Assembly (NCBI GenBank): GCA_009103225.1
Contig: RHPI01002090.1
Coordinates: 1,631,733-1,695,732, forward strand
Reading direction: 5' to 3'
DNA length: 64,000 nucleotides
Origin: Chlorokybus atmophyticus
Taxonomy: Eukaryota; Streptophyta; Chlorokybophyceae; Chlorokybales; Chlorokybaceae
Part shown: positions 46,401-58,190 of the stretch, in pieces
Layout of the letters: each line of letters opens with the position of its first letter
How positions within the stretch are numbered: the first letter of the stretch is position 1
Program-made: the position numbers and the translations under genes
Notes under the pieces: generated by a model
The model's input: only the letters and a program-made list of their open reading frames with translations
The model's database searches: none
What the model was told of the DNA's origin: nothing

Positions 46401-49297
46401 CCGAGCAGGCACGCGGTGGTGGTGAAGTAGATGCTGAAGACACAACCATGGAAGGATATCCGACAGCGCAAGAAGCAGAACAGAACATTACAGCCATCGC
46501 CTCTTTCTCCAAGAATTTCCTTCCAATCCTGTTCAATATATTCGTGTCGCTGCCACCTGAAGGACAAGAGGAGGTGCAGGCTTTGATTGCTGAGATGGCA
46601 GCCATCACACCTGCCGACCAGCTGTCGGGATTCTTCAGAACTGTTATGAAGAAGCTGCTTCAGGCTGCTTCGGAAGACAACACTGAGCATGGCATGGAAG
46701 TTGACGGCAAGAGTAGTAAACCAAGCACCGTTCGCGCCAACATGATGGCGCTCGCCACAGCATTGGCGTGTGGACTTGATAAGGAGTGTACTGACATGCT
46801 CTACACAGCAGGTTGGGATACATCGTGTTTCCTTGCTGTCCTGCTGGCATCTTATGTTACTGGACTTTATGCATTATTTCATGGTTGTGCGCAGCAAAGC
46901 CTTGCGTTCAAGATGCAGACGCTGTCGTGCAGAAAAAGGCTTACAAGCTGCTAGCTCACCTTTGTTCAATCCGCAAGGATTTTGTGGACACACATGCACA
47001 GGTGAGCTTGTGCCCATAGAAATTCGCTTGCATTGTCAGTGCACAATTGTTGAACTTTTGCTACGAACAGGACATGTTGGAGCTGTTGCTGGCGGCGCTG
47101 CCACAGCTTAGCAGTCCTTCCAAGCGCCACCGCCTTCTGTGTTTCCGGCCGCTGATTGTGAAGCTTGCAGCTATGCAAGATCAGGGCGCGAGAAGCGAAC
47201 ACCTTGCAGCTCTCGTCACAGAGATCATTCTCGCCACGAAGGAGAGTTCCAAAAAGACTCGGAATGCTGCGTACGAACTCCTTGTACAGCTTGCACGCGA
47301 TCTGGGAGGAGCAGCTGAGGACTCGTTGCCCGATCACGGTAACCATACCAGCCATGATTGGCTTAGTTTGTCTTTGCTTTGGTTTCAAGTAACAGAAAGA
47401 TGTCAAGGAGAACATCCACAATCTGATGACAGGGCATATGTGTTGACTGTCGGAACATTTTGACAGGCCTGACCCATTTCTTCACTATGGTGTGTGCGGG
47501 TCTGGCGGGCTCCACGCCGCACATGGTGAGTGCGACGCTTCTGGCGCTGGCGCGCCTTCTCTTCGAGTTTCCTGCGGCCCTCACTGGCGCGATCCCCGAG
47601 CTCCTCCCATCTGCGCTTCTCCTCCTGAGAACGCGCTCCCGCGAGACCATCAAGGCTGCCCTCGGCTTCGTGAAAGTCGTCGTCGCAAAGTTGACTGCGG
47701 AGGAGCTCGCGCCGCAGCTGAGGAGCATGGTCGAAGGTTTACTTCTGTGGAGTGGCGACACCAAAAATAAGTTCAAGTTGAAGGTCAGCAGAACGAGCCC
47801 TTCAATGGTGGATGAAGTTGTATTGTGATGTGATATGTGATATTGAGTCTGTCAACCATGTGGCTGATCGCGCTCGTGCTCATACACAACGTGCATATGT
47901 GCCTATACCTGCATGGTGCAGAGTTAACAGCATGTCCATCTGGTATTCGCAGGTACGAGTCATCTTGGAACGCCTGGTAAGGAAGAGTGGGTATGACGCG
48001 GTTGCAGCGGTTATACCATCGTCGGACGTGAAGCTGCTGGCGCACATCCGGCGCATGCGAGATCGGGAGCTCAAGAAGAAACGGCTGCGCAGCGAGCGAG
48101 GGGACAAGTCGACCGTTATGAGCGCTGTATCCACCCGCATTGATGCTGCAAGCATTGGGAGCAAGTGGCGTCATGAAGACGTGTTTTCGGACGATGAGGA
48201 TGACGACCGACCAACAACTTCCGCTCACACTGCACGCACACCAGCAGCATCCACCATCAAGTAAGCAGTAGCATGCGTGCGGACCGAGCAGGCAAAGTTG
48301 TCCACATGTTTGGTAGCATCAACAAGCATCTTCCATTATTTGCGCAAGTCCACGTCTGTAAAAGTTATCACTTTCTGGTGAAGTTGGGATGCAAGTGACA
48401 TTGATGCAAGTATGTTGGTTATAATGAGGTTCGTGTCCAGATCACGTCGGCGTTTGAGGACACGGTTACCAGAGGACTACCAGGATGGTGATGAGGGCGA
48501 CGCTTTGGATCTTCTGGATGCGAGAAAGACCCGGAAGGCGTTGACAGGGTTCCCTGCGCGGCAAGCCAAGAAACACGATAGCGATGATGAGCTGGCCACT
48601 GCGCCAGACGGACGGCTGGTGGTCAATCGAGAAGAAGATGAACGCAGAGATGCCTGGAAGAACAAGAGGAAGCAGGCTGACATAGGAGAGCTTGAGAAGG
48701 TAGCCAGGGTGTTTTGGCATGTACACCACGCAGAGCCACAGTACGCTACATAGTGTGCTTATTCTGAGCCTTGTCAGGAGGTGCTTGACATGGAGCTGGG
48801 GGATGATGATGACGGCAGCGAAGGAGGTGCATCAAGAAGAAGCCGCAAGATGCGCAAGACAGGCAGTGTGCAGGCTCCGCGGAGCGGTCAGAAGGGCGGT
48901 AAAATGGGCGTTCAGAAGGTATCAGTCATTGCTTTCATCGTGGTTGCCATTTGGCGTACATTGTCCACTGACAGCTGACTTCATGTGTTGGCAGGGTCTT
49001 ACGCAAGCGGGAGAAGAATATAGGCCAAGGAAGAAGGGCACCGGCGGGGATAGTCTCGCAGGCAAGGGTGGCAAGGTGGAGCCGTACGCCTACTGGCCTC
49101 TCGACCGCAAGATGCTCAACCGCCGCGACGCAAAGAAACGCGAAGCTACACGCGGGTTGTCATCCGTTGTCAAGTCCACCAAGGGTGCACGCAGGCAAAA
49201 GATTGTTGGCGCTGCTGGGGCTGGGAAGTACAAGGGTGGCGTTTCCAAGAAGCCCAAGTTGCACAAGGGCAAGGGCAAGGGCCAAGGCAAAAGGTAG
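43454..49297 (+). CDS. RRP12: RRP12-like ribosome biogenesis protein (NUC173 domain)
   Basis: HEAT-repeat nucleolar factor needed for pre-rRNA processing and export of pre-40S and pre-60S subunits. About fifteen exons start at ATG 43454 (MGAPQRSAAAPPQPPSVHEE; exon 1 ends 43660, exon 2 is 44158-44250) and end at the stop in 49295-49297. Recognisable sections in order: VIQEQGLSLSPTSYFAALMM; LLALVLARVPPAVLRSKQTL; LLKLYAIGHPMLTRCISDTL; the NUC173 region GPEAVIGAVPLQLDGEDLSQ with WHLFPAFCNHPRDMPVAFQG and FSKNFLPILFNIFVSLP; DADAVVQKKAYKLLAHLCS; SRETIKAALGFVKVVVAKL; VILERLVRKSGYDAVAAVIP. The C-terminal tail is basic: APDGRLVVNREEDERRDAW, then VEPYAYWPLDRKMLNRRDAK and a Lys/Gly-rich end. Exon borders in the middle were not all resolved. 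An in-frame ATG at 43403 would extend the start. Confidence 0.92.
43846..43887. repeat. Poly-C tract with one N, in RRP12 intron 1
   Basis: 42 positions of C with a single ambiguous base at 43863. Its length is uncertain. Confidence 0.95.
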
Positions 49298-50466
49298 TCA
49301 GGTAGGTGCAGTTGCCTACCTGCCTATGCTTGAGTTACTGCAAGCTGCCGTCATGGGGTGCCGAGGTGTACTGCTGTGTTGCTGGGCTGGCTGCACATGT
49401 GCGTGTGCAGCCAGCACAGGCCAATTGGGCTGGATACGGGCATCTCAATTCGTCAATTGTAGGTTGGCGTCTCGTGTCTGCTCAAGATACCGACAGCGTG
49501 TTGTAAATAGAACGGCAACAGCGAAATACCTTGCCACTTGTCTGCCATCAAATGTCGCATGCTAGTTGCCGCACAGTGATTGCTGGTACCAAGGGTTTGA
49601 GGGTTTGAGTAGCAGTCATTTATAAGTTGTGCATTCATGTGTGGTGGCCCATCTGTACCTGTGCATGTGTACAGCTGGATCTGTTTGTCACAAATGCCAT
49701 GATTGCGTGCGCTCCAGCTGTTATCACCTCACTCTCCAGCGCTCCCTCAATACGACCCTTGCACCACTGTTGCATGACATCAGCGTCCTATATTTTATAC
49801 ACACCATCACAAATCGTAGTCATGCATTTGATAAACATGGGCTGGCCCCAAGCCCCTGACAAAACAGAGTGCATATACAATATCACCATATGTTGGCATG
49901 CTTGTTGCAGCTCGCACAGTCCAGATCCCCACCTGATTACGTAATGCTGCAGTGAGCTAGTTGCCAATGGAGCAACTGCTCAACGCAGCTGCTAGTCCTT
50001 GTAAAGCGCTAGGGTATGCAGCAGTATGTCGTGCAGTCTAGCTTATATTCCTGCGGTACTTGTCCGATCAGTCTTGGAACAGGCTCTTCAATACGACTTC
50101 ATTTTTGCCACAGTGTATGCTACTTGATCAGCATTACATAGGCAAAGAACGTACATGTCCCACTAAGGCCTGTGCCACATGAAGCAGCCTGGTTGGTGAC
50201 AACGATCGTGAAGCTGAATCTGAGGCAATTACAATGTGCATAGACCATCCGCATAAACGCTCACAGCGCTCACTGACCCAATCACAAACCAGCGGCAGCA
50301 AGAATTATATCACTGCACACTGGCTAAGCTATACAAACAATAACAAAAGGCCGCTAAGTGCAATGTAAGTTGTGGTGTGCTGCACTCGTAGAGGTGCATG
50401 TGTGCTTCCATATGTGCAGATGGCACTCATGTTTCGTGTATGGTGTAAGTGAGGAGAAAGTCCCAG
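49298..50466. other. Convergent spacer
   Basis: About 1.2 kb between the stops of RRP12 (+) and the kinase-like gene (-). A short GCTGGCTGCACATGTG / CACACGTGC-type inverted stretch lies near 49385-49415. No gene is seen. Confidence 0.5.
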
Positions 50467-52613
50467 TCACTCACCCACAGACACCTCAACATCGCAGCGT
50501 TCCTCTAGGCTAAATGCATCGCTGTGAAACCGGATCAATTCCAATGTCGCCTCATAGCCCAAACTTAGCAACTGCGCAGCCCTTTGTTGCATGTGCAACC
50601 GCGAGCCGGCGGCAAGATGGGGCGCAAGGGAAAACACCTCAGCCACAGTGGCAGCATCGCCATCACGCAATTGCAGTAAGCAAGCTATGAATTGAGGCGG
50701 GAAGGCCGCGCCAATGATGTTATTGGCCATGTGGCACCGATAGTCTAATGTCCTTAGCGGCGAGACCACACCTTGGTAAGGCCGGTTGAGTATCTTGTGC
50801 CAATACTTGGAACCCGTGACAAAGATTGAGTCCGGTTGAGGAAAGAACGACAGCTCCGAGTCAATGAGGTTGAAGTTCCCGTCTTCAAGAAACATGACGC
50901 CACCACCATTGCGGTCTTTGACTCCTATCAATAGGTCGTAGAGCGCCGCATCGCGCACGAGAGTCGAGTTTACACGCTTGAACAAGCCCTTCACCTTCTC
51001 CCAGTTCAGACTGTCCAGCCGACACGTCTGCTCGCTGAAACACCTGTGCTGAAACACCGTCCCCGCAATGCTGTTAGGGATGTACTCCACGATGATCGCC
51101 GTCTCATTGTGCAACCTCACGCCTATGCATCAGCGCAAGGAGGACACACTGGTCACTCACAACGCTCGCAGGTCGAAGAGTGCACGTGCGCCCGCATGTG
51201 CGCGTGCGTGTGTGTGTGTAGAGAGACAATACTGTACTCGGTGTTTGTATACCAGTGTGTAATCAATTGCAAGCAGTCAATACCTGTGCCGGGCAGTATG
51301 GCGTCTAGTCTGGCCACCCAGTGTCTGGGTTCCAGATGGGACAGCCCGCAGGTGGACGCTGTCGCAGCCCGCGTCGCATACAAAGGCAGCAAGTCATTTG
51401 CAAACTTGAACTTTGCCAGATACTGCCTGCCTGCTTGCATCCCGGGCAGCATGTGGCCTGGCCGGAAGGACACAAAGTATATGCGCCTGCCGTCATTGCC
51501 TGGGCCCTACGCACATGGCCAACACTTACCACAAGGAGAACCTGGATAATGAAGGTATGCAAGCTAACATGTGCACACCCTCAGCAATCATTATGGCTAC
51601 AATGGATTTTTGATTGCAAATGTGGAGCCAACAGGATATGGTTCAATGTGCAGTTAGATGTGGCCATGCATTGAAAGTATGCAATCTCTTTTATGAGAAG
51701 AGCGGTACCTGTGTCATCTCCGTGCCGAGGATTCGAGAAGTGGCGATGAAGCGTGACAGGGCCGCATTGCAGTCCGGGCACGCCACGCTGTGTCACAATC
51801 AGGTGTGTTGAAACCTACTACAGGTCAGACACCTAATCAAGCACTGGGTAATCTCTCAGGTGTGTATCGTCACCATCCAACAACCGGCAAATTGGTCAAG
51901 CAGATCAAGCACAATGCGCAAGTGCTACCTCTGACATGGCAGGCGGCTCAGCTCTGCGGGAGTCATGCGGTTGATCCACTTTGCATGCGTTGTGCCCGTC
52001 ACTCCCTCCCACTCCGCTAGGCTCATCTCGCGGCACAGCGTGTCGTGAGAGGCGGACTCGCCAACAATGGGCTTTGAAGGTGTGGATGCAGCATGCATGT
52101 TGGACACGGGTGCCACAGCCCGTGATGACGTTGGTTGGAACTTAGCCTGTGTTTGGCATGCCAGTACTGAGCCATTGCACGTGTTACCAAGCGTAAAACG
52201 CATACGATCGAGCAAAGATCCCAATGAGCGCTACAACAACAGATTGCAATTGCCAATGCGAAGCATGTCAGCAGCTATAACAAGAGTATTGCAATTGCGA
52301 AGCACGTCAGCAAGCACCAGAAGTACAATCGCTGAACTGGAAGCAGACAGCAACAAAAGCCTAGACCTAAGGTTGGACCCGCGTGCAGAAGCAAGTAAGC
52401 GTGCATATGGCTTTCCTGCAACAATCCGCATGTAGTACTTACGTATGGCTGTATGCCGCTGGTGTCATCGACTTCTTTTGTCGTGGCGACAATGCGAGCA
52501 TCGTAGCGTAACCGCACGCTCGTCAAGGCCGCCAGGCTGATTACCGCCGCCAGCAGGAACAACCGCACTCGGCCCACCAGCCCCATCCCCGCGCCCACGC
52601 GCATGCCTTGCAT
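50467..52613 (-). CDS. Type II membrane protein resembling FAM20-type secretory-pathway kinases
   Basis: Minus-strand exons: 52613-52443, about 52100-51930, about 51800-51715, about 51515-51284 and 51122-50467. The N-terminus (MQGMRVGAGMGLVGRVR, then FLLAAVISLAALTSV) predicts a signal anchor, so the protein would face the Golgi or secretory lumen. Later parts are SHDTLCREMSLAEWEGVTG, CPDCNAALSRFIATSRILG, IYFVSFRPGHMLPGMQAGRQ, RLDAILPGTGVRLHNETAII, VEYIPNSIAGTVFQHRCF, and the core block DLLIGVKDRNGGGVMFLEDG followed by NLIDSELSF. In FAM20 and four-jointed kinases the catalytic Asp sits in a similar D-LIG-MDR block and the metal-binding Asp in a HLDNG block. Here KDRN and LIDSE occupy those places. 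The assignment is inferred from pattern and topology. The joins around 51540-51720 do not keep phase in my model. Confidence 0.55.
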
Positions 52614-53441
52614 GATGAAGATCACGCACACGCCGCCGCCGCATGCTGCTTGTGCATTACAGTCCGCTGCCTGAGCCGAGGTGAACTGGCCTGGCCTAAG
52701 CAAGGCTAAAGCCGGCGGTGTAGTGAGCTTGGCCTGGCCTAGCCCGCGCCTACTCAAAGTAACTCACTCTCCTGCCTGAAGCAGGCCGCCTCTACCAGCA
52801 TTAAAGCCTCGGCCTGCTCCGCCGGCGACACACCCAGGACGACACAACTCCCTTGACCCGGCTACAATGAGGCGGAGTGAACGTCGTCGCCGTCGTCCAA
52901 GCGGGCGCTGCGGCAGTGCCATAGCGCCCATCGATGCACGTTCGTGCGGTGCGCTGTTTCACTTGCACAGGCTGATGCCATGCGTCTTGTGTGGTGAAAG
53001 TATGGTGCCTTATGCGTGCATCGTAGCACAATACCTGTGTAACATGATTAAATACCATGTAGTATCTGTATTGGCATCGAACAATATCAATTACTTGTAG
53101 CTTGATACCTGTGCGACACAGTTTTGAAAGAGTCTGGGGATCCACCATAAAACACTTTATGTCAAGCGCACAAAAAAACATCCACATCACGACACTTGAT
53201 TCACCCAACACCATTAATACATCTAGCCTGGAGAGCCTGTAGGGCCAACAGGGGCGCTACTCTACTCTACTCTACTCTGCGTGAATGCAAGTGCTTGAGC
53301 AGGCAGAAGGGATCAACGGGCGTCATCTGTAGCAGAGCAGAAGGTTAGCGTGGTGATTTATGTGATAGACGTAATGGATGTGATAGACGTAATGACGTTA
53401 TGGACGTGTGTGTACTGCGTGTGCCACGCTGTGCGTGCGGT

Positions 53442-53476
53442 CCCCCCCACCCCCACCCCCACCCCCACCCCCCACC
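53442..53476. repeat. (CCCCCA)n repeat
   Basis: Five or so hexamer units of CCCCCA in noncoding DNA. Confidence 0.9.
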
Positions 53477-55742
53477 AACTCCCCCGTGTTGCCCGCTCAT
53501 TTATACAGTATGCTACTCACATTTCTTGCATTCAGTATGGGATACCACATACGCACTGTGCTACTATAATTATCCAAGTAGTCGTATATAGCACTTTGAA
53601 CAAGTCGTTCATATAATTCTTACCAACAACAGCAATGTGTACAATAGCGCAGAGACACATTGACAATGTGATTGATTTGTACTTGTTATGATATACTTGC
53701 ATACGAATTGTAATAATATGCTTCTGATTCAAAATCAAGCACACTGTTCAACTGCAAGCCTCTTATAGCATGACCTCAACATCAACACAATGTGGCTAAC
53801 TATAGCGGCTCTAGCAACCGTTAGCGGATGCAATAATGCGGAAGTGGAGTCGTTTGGGTAGGTAGCATGTTGGTGTTATTTAGGTAAAAGCAAACCAGAT
53901 CATGGCGGTGTGCTGAGCTCCTTAGTAGCACGTGTGGCGGTTGCAAAGCACCATTCCAACAATATCACCTCATATGCTACGCAGCGCCACATGCGAGCAA
54001 GTGACTAGCAGGGGCAATTGCTTATCGCTGCTTGTGCATTTTTATATACATTGTTTATGTATATTGTGTTTTTGAGGCGGTATAAAGTAATTATCAAGCA
54101 AATATATTGTGATTATATAAACATCAGATCTGCATGTTGTTATTGCGTCATGTGACGCGATTCTTTGTAAACAGCATTAACATGTCAACCATAATATTGA
54201 TTACACATACTGCAAGGCTATATATATAACCATGCCCTCCATATGTAAGACCAACATGTATATCATTCATTCTGTTTTACGTTGCAGTCAACGGATGTCA
54301 ACTATACATATAACTGCAACAGTTATTATTATATATACGCACAAAAAGGGAAATACAAGTGTAGGTGGAAGGAGAGGGGGTGCTACCTCCTCCTTTCATT
54401 CCCCTACCCCAACCCCACCTCCAGCCACGCCGTCCTTACCGCCGCCGCGAGGGGCAATTGCCGGAGCAGAAGATTCTTTGGCTATGGCTGCTGCTGCGTT
54501 AGCAGTGCCGCCATACAGCTGATGTCGATATGAGATTCATGTCTCATGTGGATATCAGTATTGTAGATAAGTAACACTACATTAGGGCCTTAACACTAGG
54601 TCAACGGCCTTGATACGGCTTAATTAGCTATATATATACCCGTTGAGACCCTTATGTAATCTGAATTAAGGGCGGGGAACCTCCATAGAGGTAGCACTCC
54701 GTTACAGTAGAACACAATGTGCACCAAACACACATGCACAGCAAGCACACTGAGGCACACAATGATAGACATAACAGTGTATGCAGCAAGAGCGATAGCG
54801 ATGATTACAGCAACAACAATGATGGGCTGCCCCGGGCCCCTACAAACGATAACCAAGACAAACAAATTAAGACAAGCAAACACGCGCATGTAAGTTGTCG
54901 CAGTATTTTTTCCGTGCCGGCCGACTACATATCGGCAACGGCCGTGCACCTGATAATACTTATTTAGACTGTCGTAGCTCAGTCCACCTGTAATCTCGAT
55001 ACAGGGACCTAAGAATAACTTCCATCCCCGGCCGTTTACACAAAGGGACTGACTTGGACGGACAGGTACTTGTCAGTTACATACCCGTTAGGCAAAAGGG
55101 ACTTAACCTAACCAACCGGTATCTGTTAGTTAGGTACAGTTAATGTACCGGTGACTGTACACTAACTTTGTGTGACTAACAGGTACCTCATGGTACCATT
55201 TCCCTACCGACCGCTATTGATAGGTACGTCTAAAGGTACATCTTAGTACCGTTCAGGTCATGATTAGATACTCAAATGCGTGACAAGCAAGACGGCGACT
55301 GAAATTAAAAAATTACAATGTATATTGCAAGTTATAATTGTACTACAATGTATGCACAATCTGAACTACCTATTGTGAGCTACTACTACCATTACTACTA
55401 CCATAGTCTAAGGTCTTAATAGAAATCGGCGCTCTTGCATCGCGCTCCACCTCCGCCGTCGCTCCTTATCCACCGCCGCTCCTGCAAAGCACAAGGCAAT
55501 TAATCATGCGCAGTCAACAGCAATATACGCAACCTTCGCACCCGCGTTCTGTCGCTTACCATACCGCCGCCGCCGCCGCCGCCTGGTTTGGCCTGGCCTG
55601 ACCTGGTTTGGCCTGGCCAGGGCCGCCCTCGGACAAAAACGGCAATTAGCTTGCATACGTATAAGAACGTCAGCATACAAGCTTACTTCCTGTAGGCCGT
55701 CGCCGTCGCCGCCGCCCAGCGCTCACCTGTTCAACACTTCAA

Positions 55743-55797
55743 ACCGTTGAGCGTTTGAATGACTTGGGCAGCCCAAGTCATTCAAACGCTCAACGGT
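55743..55797. repeat. Perfect palindrome, 27-bp arms with 1-base spacer
   Basis: The arm at 55743-55769 (ACCGTTGAGCGTTTGAATGA plus CTTGGGC) is followed by a single A and then its exact reverse complement at 55771-55797. No coding frame or recognised element surrounds it. Confidence 0.97.
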
Positions 55798-57668
55798 ACA
55801 ATGGGACCGTCGCACCGTCCAAATGGTACGATTATGTCACTATAGCAATGGACATTTCGTACGATTAATCTAATATGAGAATTGCACTGTACCACCGTCC
55901 CAACTTACCGGCATTACTCGACGACATATAGGGACGGGCGGTAACTTGCTTGCATAACCGTTAGGTCACCGCCGCGTTAAGTGCACGACCGGCGGTCGGC
56001 CGTTACTTAATAAACTCGGTAAGGTCACCTGATAGGGATTAACGGTCACTGGCTTGCCATAGCAGGCAGGCCGTCGCATACTTTCCGACGGTCAGGGTAC
56101 GACCGACGGTCGTCACTGTTTGTGACCAAAATGTGACTTATTTGCGATACAATAGGTCGCCATCGCGCAAATGGGACGCCCGACAATCGGCCGTCACCTT
56201 AAAGCGTGGTGTTGCCGTCACAGGCAGGCCGCCGTCGATTGTACCTATCGGCCGATCGCTTGCCGTCGGTACATGGTGCTTAGTAGTAACGGCCGTCTTA
56301 AAAAGTCCCTTTATGGACCAATCCGTTATGTCAGGTGGGATCAGGCAGGGTCAGGCACCCGTCAGTCCCTTAGTCCCTTGTCAGTCACCGTGTAAAATTT
56401 GCGACAGTTGTGGAGAGCAGGCAAGCTGCAGGTACGACCAGCAACTATCGTAGCTCGCATGCTGACCTGTGGCGCACACCGCCACGAGTTAGCAACTGCT
56501 CAAGTGGCAGTGCTAGCTGTGGCGGCGGTCCTCTTGAGTCGCGAATCGCTTGCATGGCCCTTACATACTGGCTGCAAAGCACTTTCCAAAAACGGTCACA
56601 TTACACAATGTACCATGCAAAGAATAGCGGGCATGACTGATGCTCCCCGTAATGAACCAACTTTTGAGCAATCATATGGTACAAGTATTTAGTTGATACT
56701 CCGTACACGCCCGCCGTGCGGAACATCCATCCCCGCCGTGCGGAAAGCATATGCAGGCTGTATGTAACATTGGCACCTTAACCACTAGGCTATAGCAGCA
56801 AAAGTCGCTGCCACAATAGGGAGCAACATGTCTCACATATGCCCCATCTTATATGTATTACACTATATCTGTGTTATGTCATGTCCATGAGCAAAGTTGC
56901 CATGCTTGTAATGAAGTCGGACTTAAACGAACACCAAAGCTTGAACGGAGATACCGACTAATTACTACCCCATACTTGCAATTGACATGCAAATCTGAAT
57001 GCGGGTGAGGTACACGTGTGACCGGCAGTGTTTGAAACTGTGGCAGCTTTTTTGGTTGTTGATGGCCGTGCATAGATTCTCATATAAGCAAAGTAACGTA
57101 TATATTACGTATATTAATTACAGATGTGATAAGGACGTCACGAACATATACGCCGATTACGATTGCAATAATAAAATGGAGTATATGCATACAATGATGT
57201 TATCCAACTTTTTGCTATAACATTATACTTGTCTGACAGTTTGCGGTAGCCACCATTGCTTTATGTAGTGTTACAGTGTAATACGGTTCAATGATGAAAC
57301 ATGCATAAGCATTTATACAATACATACACATTATAATATTTAACTCTATGTCGCATTTTAAAGGTTTTAAGCTACCAACAAATAGGTCACAAGGAGGAAT
57401 TCGCATGTCACTAATTTGCAACCTTTAAATATGTGCATCATGTATAAATGCTTAACTGGAATTATATTATATGACCATGTAATGATATAATGCTATTTTA
57501 TGAACATCCCATCATAAAAGCCATTATTTCACAAAAAACATCATGTAACGAGTCTTGCCAAAACTTACGCATCGTTATTATTGACCGGAGTATCAACATC
57601 CGTAAAACCCTAACCTAGGCCAAGCCTTCACTTTCGCATTATTCTGGTCCGTCTCCGTGATGCACATG

Positions 57669-57747
57669 TGTCACAGCCCACTCGACCACAAAAGACTTGG
57701 TGCTTTTATGGTCGATTTGTGGTATTTTAATGTGCCTTCCCGTTACA
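57669..57747 (-). repeat. 3' LTR of the TRIM-like element
   Basis: 79 bp with TG...CA ends, preceded on the minus strand by the polypurine tract. It is about 90% identical to the partner repeat. Confidence 0.85.
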
Positions 57748-58111
57748 TTCCCCCCACTTAAGAACGCTGACGTCCTCGGCAGCTGCCCGCTCAGCTGGGG
57801 AATTACCCAAGGGGTTTGTTAGGGTCGGTCACCGGCCCCACAGCCAAGGACCGGTCAATTTAGGCCCATACCGGTCAGCGCCCGCATAGCGCGCCGCTAC
57901 CGGCCCCACAGGTCGCGTCGCCGCGATAGGCAGGTCGCGCCCTGCCGCGCCGACTGAACTGGTCAGTTCGCTGCCATTAGGCAAGTCGCGACCCATCGAT
58001 GATGGCACTCATAAAGTGACCATTTACGATGTTATTGGATCGAGAAACAACGACCGCGGAATTCGTGTGCAAGGCAGGAATCGAACCCGGGTCTCAAGCT
58101 CCGATGACCAA

Positions 58112-58190
58112 TGTCACAGCCCACTCGACCACAAAAGACTTGATGCTCTTACGCTCGATTTGTGGTAATACAATGTACCTTCCCGTTACA
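58112..58190 (-). repeat. 5' LTR of the TRIM-like element
   Basis: 79 bp, followed on the minus strand after one base by the TGG-starting putative primer-binding site. Confidence 0.85.

Larger units (their letters stand above)
52614..57668. other. Gene-poor, AT-rich, repeat-bearing region
   Basis: I see no supported gene over about 5 kb. It contains a CTACT pentamer run (53257-53279), an 18-bp tandem repeat around 53358-53395 (GTGATAGACGTAATG), a CCCCCA repeat (53442-53476) and AT-rich stretches with TATATATA. 55.0-56.4 kb is dense in GGTAC/GTAAC/CCGTC words and inverted words. Open frames at 56133-56692 show no similarity. The 52614-53150 part probably holds the promoter of the kinase-like gene. 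Confidence 0.55.
57669..58190 (-). mobile_element. TRIM-like miniature LTR retroelement, non-autonomous
   Basis: Two 79-bp direct repeats, 57669-57747 and 58112-58190, differ at 8 positions. Read on the minus strand each begins TGTAACGGGAAGG and ends GGGCTGTGACA, so they have TG...CA ends like LTRs. Directly inside the right repeat, minus strand, is TGGTCATCGGAGCTTGAGA (58110-58092). It begins TGG and resembles a tRNA primer-binding site. Directly inside the left repeat, minus strand, is AAGTGGGGGGAA (57759-57748), a polypurine tract. CATG flanks both ends (57665-57668, 58191-58194) as a target-site duplication. The 364-bp interior is GC-rich and has no open frame, so the element needs another element's enzymes. 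All hallmarks of terminal-repeat retrotransposons in miniature are present. Confidence 0.85.

Noticed and set aside
1-49297. A functional cluster of RNA-polymerase and ribosome genes (RTCB, GPN2, GTF3C3, RRP12)
   Set aside because: The genes are far apart, on both strands and interleaved with unrelated genes. Housekeeping genes of this kind are common enough for this to be chance.
53223-53480. CRISPR-like or satellite array from repeated CTACT and CCCCCA units
   Set aside because: They are simple microsatellites without spacers, in a eukaryotic context.
58060-58111. tRNA gene or SINE, from the GGTTCGATTCC B-box-like word on the minus strand
   Set aside because: There is no cloverleaf and no A box at proper distance. 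Its place immediately inside an LTR fits the primer-binding region of the TRIM-like element better.
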